Origin: Sphingomonadales bacterium UBA2369
Lineage (GTDB): Bacteria; Pseudomonadota; Alphaproteobacteria; Sphingomonadales; Sphingomonadaceae
Assembly (NCBI GenBank): GCA_002344055.1
Contig: DDTH01000014.1
Location: forward strand, 159,489 to 223,488
Length of the DNA stretch: 64,000 nt
Direction: 5' to 3'
Shown piece by piece: positions 60,301 through 64,000 of this stretch. Both the position numbers and the translations under genes were made by a program. Positions within the stretch are counted from its first letter, which is position 1; the number at the start of each line of letters is the position of its first letter. The notes under the pieces were generated by a model. That model was not told the origin of the DNA, searched no databases, and saw nothing but the letters and a program-made list of their open reading frames with translations.

Positions 60301-61071
60301 TTCCACCGACCCGCCGCCCACCGCCGCCAGTGCGAAGCCGTCCGCGGCGATCTGGCTGTCCAGCATGGTGACGTTGCGGCCGGTGAGGCTGAGGCGGGTG
60401 CCGGTGAAGGACATGCCGCGCCCGCCGTGCATCGCCACGTCGCCCTGACCGCCCAGGAAGCCGAAGCCTGCGACGTTCGCGACCGAGAAACTGGAGCCGC
60501 CGGGCGTGGTAACGGTGAAGGACGAGCCATCGGCAAAGCGCAGGGCCGCAGCGGTGGAGAAGTGGGCCGAGGCGGGGACGTCGATCCGGGCGCCGTCGCC
60601 AAAGACGATCCCGGCCGGATTGATGAAGAAGAAGTTGGCGTTGGGCAGGCCAGTGGAATCGATCGTGCCGAAAATGTCGGACGGATCGCCGCCGGTGACG
60701 CGGTTGACGACGTTGCGGATGCTGGCCGGATCGCCGGCGCTGTGCACCCAGCGGGCGAAATCGCCCTGGCCGAGATCGAAACGGCTGAAGCTGTGGAAGA
60801 GATTGTTGCCCGCGCGCGTGCCGCCGTCGATCGTGGTGACATTGCCCGCGCGCGTCGCGCTGGTGCCGAGGCCGAGTGCGCCGGTATCGGGCGTGATCTG
60901 GGTCGGGACGGGGGCGGGCGCGGCATGAGGTTGCAGGCCGTCCGGAATCATGCCCGCCCGCACGCCAGGCGCCGGGACATTCCCTGCATCGGGGCTGATT
61001 GTCGCTGGCTGCGCAGCTGCCTGCGACGCGGCCAAAGCGGCGAGCGAAACGCAGAGCCAGCGCGCCTTCAC
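57334..61071 (-). CDS. TpsA-type filamentous haemagglutinin-like exoprotein
   Basis: Secreted beta-helix protein of 1245 aa. A signal peptide (LCVSLAALAASQAAA) is followed by the TPS domain: TRAGNNLFHSFSRFDLGQGD and PNANFFFINPAGIVFGDGAR, the region recognised by TpsB. The rest is a long series of Gly/Asn/Asp-rich repeats of about 20-30 residues (GNAGxIxI/L type) typical of a right-handed beta-helix. The GTG start overlaps the stop of the CHAT gene (GTGA). Role in adhesion or surface display is the family expectation. Confidence 0.9.
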   Translation of the reverse strand: MKARWLCVSLAALAASQAAAQPATISPDAGNVPAPGVRAGMIPDGLQPHAAPAPVPTQITPDTGALGLGTSATRAGNVTTIDGGTRAGNNLFHSFSRFDLGQGDFARWVHSAGDPASIRNVVNRVTGGDPSDIFGTIDSTGLPNANFFFINPAGIVFGDGARIDVPASAHFSTAAALRFADGSSFTVTTPGGSSFSVANVAGFGFLGGQGDVAMHGGRGMSFTGTRLSLTGRNVTMLDSQIAADGFALAAVGGGSVEISLAAPRTITGNGRLLIADSVLRSSGADGILLSGGIIDLTNAGIGTAFAPGRFDGVGGPIDINGRIVTILNSLISASTSGPEPAGEIRIAGQNITIAGGSMIQSETDRGSTGEAGAIRINGDAIDILDGSRISSSTLTAAQSGAIFVNGRAVRIMDGSVLASDVRPGTTGSAGSIQILGSTLTMENGATLSSVSEGFGQAGLINIFVDSAIRLTRSNIISEARGQSSGAGIVSLNASSIMLDNAVISTTTNTSGDAGVVGISTDDMELRDRSVILSISAPGAAGNAGQVSIQRRGETGGRLLLTGGSAIRSDTNGPGNAGGISIGMDRVSLIEGGAISSDSGLSCANVGCGPLGRAGDIDITGVSLTMLDTDPFDGLETVISSDSIGGTGAGTIRLTLSGDLDSVGFGQVSSDTIGGNAGAGAGGDVVINAENVRFSGSRSGISSGTFGPGQGGSVTINARNQIVLADEAAILSQSGDGRVAGNAPPGQGSSGSITLNARDILITSGGTISASTFTDGKAGAVTIRAGSLRMINQALLGSFSQGQGEGGLVDIDVGELIMVGAASIDTGTGLNCDICGFGGDAGDIMLRAGRLEMRGIQLDEFSFGTPRISSDTSSQGNAGNLTLVISGALVMDAAQISSATSLTGNAGTINLTAGSIAMDNGAVISTEADPIEDPLSRGNAGEIIITSTGTVRLSSGSQIVSNTFSAGSAGEITLRTPGLLLLQGGRISSGSDFGATGASGTIRIGAGTLLLDTVASIETISRNARPAGTIIVDAGDVRVSGEFARIASTNEAEVAGDAGAVTISATNISVTDGARITTSANLGAAGDINLNMPSNGLLVIASRSDPGTISTSSGPGTGGRITVSNPLAIISDGGSILALGQQGGANVLLDAQFLIRSADRLNRIDVNGDFLLAAAAYDVSAGTVNRDLSVIDASGVLRGQCAAARATGEVSQLVVRPVGPYGSRPLSSRPDPARLLSAAELQETCS

Positions 61072-63398
61072 CGCCAGGCGCCCAGCAAGGCGAAGGCGGC
61101 CCAGATGCGCGGATCGGCATTCGTGCCGCCGTCGTCGAGCAGAGCCAATTGAGCCTCGCGCAGCGCTTCCGAGCGGGAGCGGCCTTCGGCATAGCGGCGG
61201 TAGAATTGGCGCATGAGTTCGGCGGTGCCGGCATCGTCCACCTGCCAGAGCGAACCGATCACGCTGCTTGCCCCGGCCTGCACCGCGGCGCCTGCCAGGC
61301 CCATGCTTGCTTCGTCATCGCCCACCGCCGTTTCGCAGGCGGACAGGATGATGAGGTCGATCGCGTCGCCGCGCAGGCCGGAGCGGCCGATCATCTCACG
61401 CAGTTCGCTCAGGCGGATCACCTCGCCATTGGCGACGATGAAGGCGCGGTCGGAGCGGCCATTGAAGGCGGCGTGGGTGGCGAGATGGAGCACGTCGACC
61501 GGGCGGGCGAGCGCGGCGCTCAACTGGGCGCGGGTGAAATCCGGGACGAGCGCGCCACTGCGGGCGCTGGCGACTGCGATGCGGGCCTCCGCCTCGGTGC
61601 CTGCCAGCGCCGAGAAGGCGCCGACGGGCAGATCGACCTCGCGCTGAAGCGAGGCGGCGACGACATTGAGGCCGCGATGGGCGCGGCCAGCCGGCTGAGA
61701 GAAAGCGAGCGAGGGGATGATGCTGAGCCGGGTCTGCTGAACGAGATAGCGGCCGTCGGGGGCAATGAGCGCGGCGAAGGGGAGGGCGCGCAAAGGGCCG
61801 TCCGGGACGATCGCCAGCATGGCGTTCGGGCCGAGCCGGTCCGCGACGGGGGCGATCAGGATGTCGTAGAGTCGGCGGGAAGCGGCGCGCCATTCGCCGT
61901 CGCTCCCGCGACCGAGGGGCAGGGCGATCTGTTCGACCAGGACGGCGATATCGGCGCGGGTGACGGCGCGGTTGGGGGCGAGGCGGCGATGGCCGTCGGC
62001 GGAGACGAGGATCAGTTCGACCCGGTCGGGGAGGAGCAAGGGATAGAGGATGGTCTCGCCGGGCGCGAGATCGCGCACTTCCGCGCTGGCGCGGGCGGGG
62101 ATGCATTCGCTGCCGAAGGCGCTTTGCAACTCGGCCTGACGAAAGGCTTCGACGATCTGCTGGGCGCGCTGGATGTTGGCGTTTTCGCCGCCCAGTTGCG
62201 CGTCGGCGGCGGCCGTGAAGACGGCGCGCATGTAGAGCGAAAAGCTGGACTCCTCGGTCAGCGGATCGAGCCGGGGGAGCAGCGGGCGCAGATTTTCGAG
62301 CGCGGTGTAGGCGGCGTGGACATGCGCGGTACGGCGGGCCGGATCGGCTTCGGCGAGCAGCAGATAGAGGCGCGGCAGGCGAGCGGGAATGGCGCGGCGG
62401 CTTTCGGCGAGGATGGCGGCATTGGCCTGCGACCGCGCGGTCGCGGCGTCATTGTTCAGGAGCGCGAGGCGCGCGCGCAGGGTTCCGGCACTGGCGGCGG
62501 CTTCGGGCTCGCGCGCGGCGTCGAGGGCGGCGAGGACGGGCGCGAGGTCCGGAGCGGTATCGGCATAGTCGAGCGTGGCTTCCGCGAGGCGAAAGGCGAG
62601 GTCGCGGCCCGTGGCGTCGTTCATCGCCAGGGCGTTCGGGATGGCGGTCTCCGTACGCTCCCTGGCGAAGGCGCGGAAGGTGGCGCGATCCTGGCCCGGC
62701 GTGTCGGCGAACTCGCCTTCGATGCGAGCAAGCTTGAGTGCGACGAGCGCGGCGAGCCGGTTGTCGCCGTCGCCGAGCGCGCGGTCGGCCGCGCAGGACA
62801 GAGCGAGCAGGGAGACGTCGCGGGGCGCGAGCTGGTCGATACCGAGCGCGGCAAGTTCGCCGCAGCTGCTGCCGTCGGGAATGACCGGTTCCGGTGCGAT
62901 GGGCTGTGTGGCGCCGCGTGCGCCGCGGCTACCGGCGACAGCGGGTTCGCTCGCACCGACGAGAGCGAGGCGGTAAGCGGTCAGCGAGGCGAGCGGGCCG
63001 TCCGTCACCTCGGCGAGACGATAGGCGGCGAGCAGATAGGTCTGGGCCTGACGCTGGCTGCCGCCCGCGCTGAGCCGCATCAACTCTCCGGCGGCGGCGC
63101 AATAGCGCGCGAGAGCGCGGGGATCGGGTTGTGCCGTCTCGGTCGCGGCAAGATCGAGCCATGCGGGATTGGCGCCGGCGGCGTCGCCGCGGGCGCGCAG
63201 CCCGGCGAGGGCGGTTTCCACCTGTTCGGCGGCGCGGGCGAGATCGGCGCTGGCGGGATAGCGGCCGGACGCATCCATCGCCGGGGCGGAAGTGCAAAGG
63301 CGGTCGGCGAGGGAAAGCGGCGTCTGCGCCTGCGCCGCTCGCGGCAGGGCGACGCAGGCGAAGGCCGCGAGCGCGATCGCTGTCAGTCGGCCGGTCAC
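61068..63398 (-). CDS. Exported CHAT-domain protease
   Basis: A 776-aa protein with a signal peptide (ALAAFACVALPRAAQAQ), a long helical repeat region of about 400 residues, and a C-terminal caspase-like CHAT domain. The catalytic pair is His642 in HLATHAAF and Cys688 in IILSACETA, with the family ending AGASSVIGSLWQVDD and DPRIWAAFALLG. GTG start at 63398 with GGGAGGGAT before it. It opens the CHAT-TpsA-TpsB operon, as seen in other bacteria where CHAT proteins adjoin TPS exoproteins; it may process the exoprotein. Confidence 0.88.
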   Translation of the reverse strand: MTGRLTAIALAAFACVALPRAAQAQTPLSLADRLCTSAPAMDASGRYPASADLARAAEQVETALAGLRARGDAAGANPAWLDLAATETAQPDPRALARYCAAAGELMRLSAGGSQRQAQTYLLAAYRLAEVTDGPLASLTAYRLALVGASEPAVAGSRGARGATQPIAPEPVIPDGSSCGELAALGIDQLAPRDVSLLALSCAADRALGDGDNRLAALVALKLARIEGEFADTPGQDRATFRAFARERTETAIPNALAMNDATGRDLAFRLAEATLDYADTAPDLAPVLAALDAAREPEAAASAGTLRARLALLNNDAATARSQANAAILAESRRAIPARLPRLYLLLAEADPARRTAHVHAAYTALENLRPLLPRLDPLTEESSFSLYMRAVFTAAADAQLGGENANIQRAQQIVEAFRQAELQSAFGSECIPARASAEVRDLAPGETILYPLLLPDRVELILVSADGHRRLAPNRAVTRADIAVLVEQIALPLGRGSDGEWRAASRRLYDILIAPVADRLGPNAMLAIVPDGPLRALPFAALIAPDGRYLVQQTRLSIIPSLAFSQPAGRAHRGLNVVAASLQREVDLPVGAFSALAGTEAEARIAVASARSGALVPDFTRAQLSAALARPVDVLHLATHAAFNGRSDRAFIVANGEVIRLSELREMIGRSGLRGDAIDLIILSACETAVGDDEASMGLAGAAVQAGASSVIGSLWQVDDAGTAELMRQFYRRYAEGRSRSEALREAQLALLDDGGTNADPRIWAAFALLGAWR

Positions 63399-63473
63399 AT
63401 CCCTCCCCGCGCCGCACGGAGCGGCGGCGGGGAGATTAGCGCAAAGGGGACTGCGATGCAGCCCCTCGGACGA

Positions 63474-63833
63474 TTACTGCGCCGGGATGGCGGCGAGGTC
63501 GGTCTGGATCGCGGTCAGATGCGCGTTGGTGATCGCGCCCTGGGTGAAGCCCTGGATCTGACGCAGGGTCATCGGGCCGGCCTGGCCGACCATCGGGTGG
63601 GTGCTGAAACCGGGAAGGTGACGGTCGATCACTGCCTTGGCGGCGGGATTGGCCATCAGTTGCGCGACGGTGCTGGTTTCGACCGACCAGGCCTGCGCGG
63701 CGGCCGGGGCGGCAGGCGTCGCCGGGGCCGCGTGGTTGGCGTGACCCGCATGATCGCTGTGGCCGGCATGCGGGTTCTGGGCGGGCGTGGCGGGCTGGGC
63801 CAGCGCAGCCGCGGCCAGGAACAGGATCGTCAT
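63474..63833 (-). CDS. Small secreted His-rich protein of unknown function
   Basis: A 119-aa protein with a short signal peptide (TILFLAAAALAQPA). A His/Ala/Gly-rich segment follows (HAGHSDHAGHANH, about residues 22-34) that could bind metal. The C-terminal domain of about 70 residues has STVAQLMANPAAKAVIDRHL, PGFSTHPMVG and MTLRQIQGF, a pattern also found as tails of other secreted proteins. The family is not named. It lies 75 bp upstream of the CHAT gene on the same strand. Confidence 0.65.
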   Translation of the reverse strand: MTILFLAAAALAQPATPAQNPHAGHSDHAGHANHAAPATPAAPAAAQAWSVETSTVAQLMANPAAKAVIDRHLPGFSTHPMVGQAGPMTLRQIQGFTQGAITNAHLTAIQTDLAAIPAQ

Positions 63834-63897
63834 TTCAGGAAAACTCCGCTCTCGGGAAAGTTTGCGAGGCGGCGTATTTCGGCGGAAAATGCGGCGC

Positions 63898-64000
63898 TTA
63901 CAAGGCCCTTAGCGCGCTCACCGGATTGGGCAGCGGGCAGGAGCGGCCTTCATCCATGAACCAGGGGTCGGGCATGGTTGCGGCGGCCTGCACCAAAGCG
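63898..64000 (-). CDS. C-terminal end of an unidentified gene (cut by window edge)
   Basis: A frame on the minus strand stays open from the window edge to a TAA at 63898-63900, giving about 34 residues with AATMPDPWFMDEGRSCPLPN near the end. No family can be named from this fragment. A terminator is not evident in the 64 bp that separate it from the His-rich gene. Confidence 0.45.
   Translation of the reverse strand, partial: ALVQAAATMPDPWFMDEGRSCPLPNPVSALRAL

Noticed and set aside
58022..61234. A 1070-codon minus-strand frame overlapping the TpsA gene in another phase
   Set aside because: Arg/His/Gln-rich shadow translation; the TpsA frame has a signal peptide, TPS domain and beta-helix repeats.
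60999..63959. A 986-codon open frame on the plus strand across the CHAT gene
   Set aside because: Low-complexity Gly/Arg/Glu-rich product with no domain, antisense to a gene with signal peptide and catalytic motifs; long antisense frames are expected at this GC content.
1..64000. tRNA, rRNA or riboswitch genes
   Set aside because: I looked in the intergenic gaps and saw no cloverleaf ends, rRNA signatures or conserved riboswitch cores; a covariance-model scan would be needed to exclude small RNAs.

Overview
The window looks like a chromosomal segment of an alphaproteobacterium of the order Sphingomonadales (Sphingomonas-like). The reasons are the high GC content, sigma-54-type flagellar promoters, a TrcR/DUF1013 regulator, a separate flagellar lytic transglycosylase beside a short FlgJ, and REP-type palindromes between genes. 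The assignment is inferred from gene content and style, with no database search.

Positions 1-15781 are a flagellar locus. On the minus strand lie motB (cut by the window edge), motA and the complete rod-hook series flgBCDEFGHIJKL. On the plus strand lie flgA, flgM, flgN, a lytic transglycosylase, flhA, flhG and fliA. Three almost perfect sigma-54 promoters drive flgB, flgA and the transglycosylase; weaker sigma-28-like sites precede motA and flgM. A coupled pair follows fliA, a large HAD-like protein and a methyltransferase, and may serve flagellin or surface glycan modification.

Positions 19025-33469 are mostly housekeeping: folA and thyA (thymidylate cycle), a pirin, a small acetyltransferase, a thiolase, a metallophosphoesterase with a glycosyltransferase, TrcR, an MBL-fold hydrolase, xseB, ispA, coaD, a periplasmic cyclophilin, queA, a Sel1-repeat protein and an EF-hand protein. 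One island of different composition, a membrane-anchored protein at 20890-21507, is translationally coupled to thyA. Two REPIN-like palindromic units flank the thiolase gene.

Positions 33466-55448 are the most interesting part: 18 genes in one direction, many joined by ATGA-type stop/start overlaps, forming a tellurium-resistance-type (Ter) stress system. The downstream half carries TerA, two TerD paralogues, a TerC-like DUF475 membrane protein, a TerD-trypsin fusion, and the known Ter-linked biosynthetic set (ATP-grasp, TRSP-phosphoribosyltransferase, HAD, StiP, citrate-lyase-like). The upstream half carries an envelope module: a coiled-coil membrane protein, a protein of unknown family, a zinc-ribbon GTPase, a two-helix membrane protein, a divergent SEDS (FtsW/RodA-like) protein, a penicillin-binding transpeptidase with all three active-site motifs, a single-pass protein, and a degenerate kinase with a PPC-like domain. 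A private SEDS/PBP pair wired to a Ter system is the best candidate for an undescribed system here.

Positions 55523-63398 carry a CHAT-protease / TpsA / TpsB two-partner secretion operon, in the same direction and only 74 bp upstream of the Ter operon. The right edge has a small His-rich secreted protein and the tail of one more open frame.
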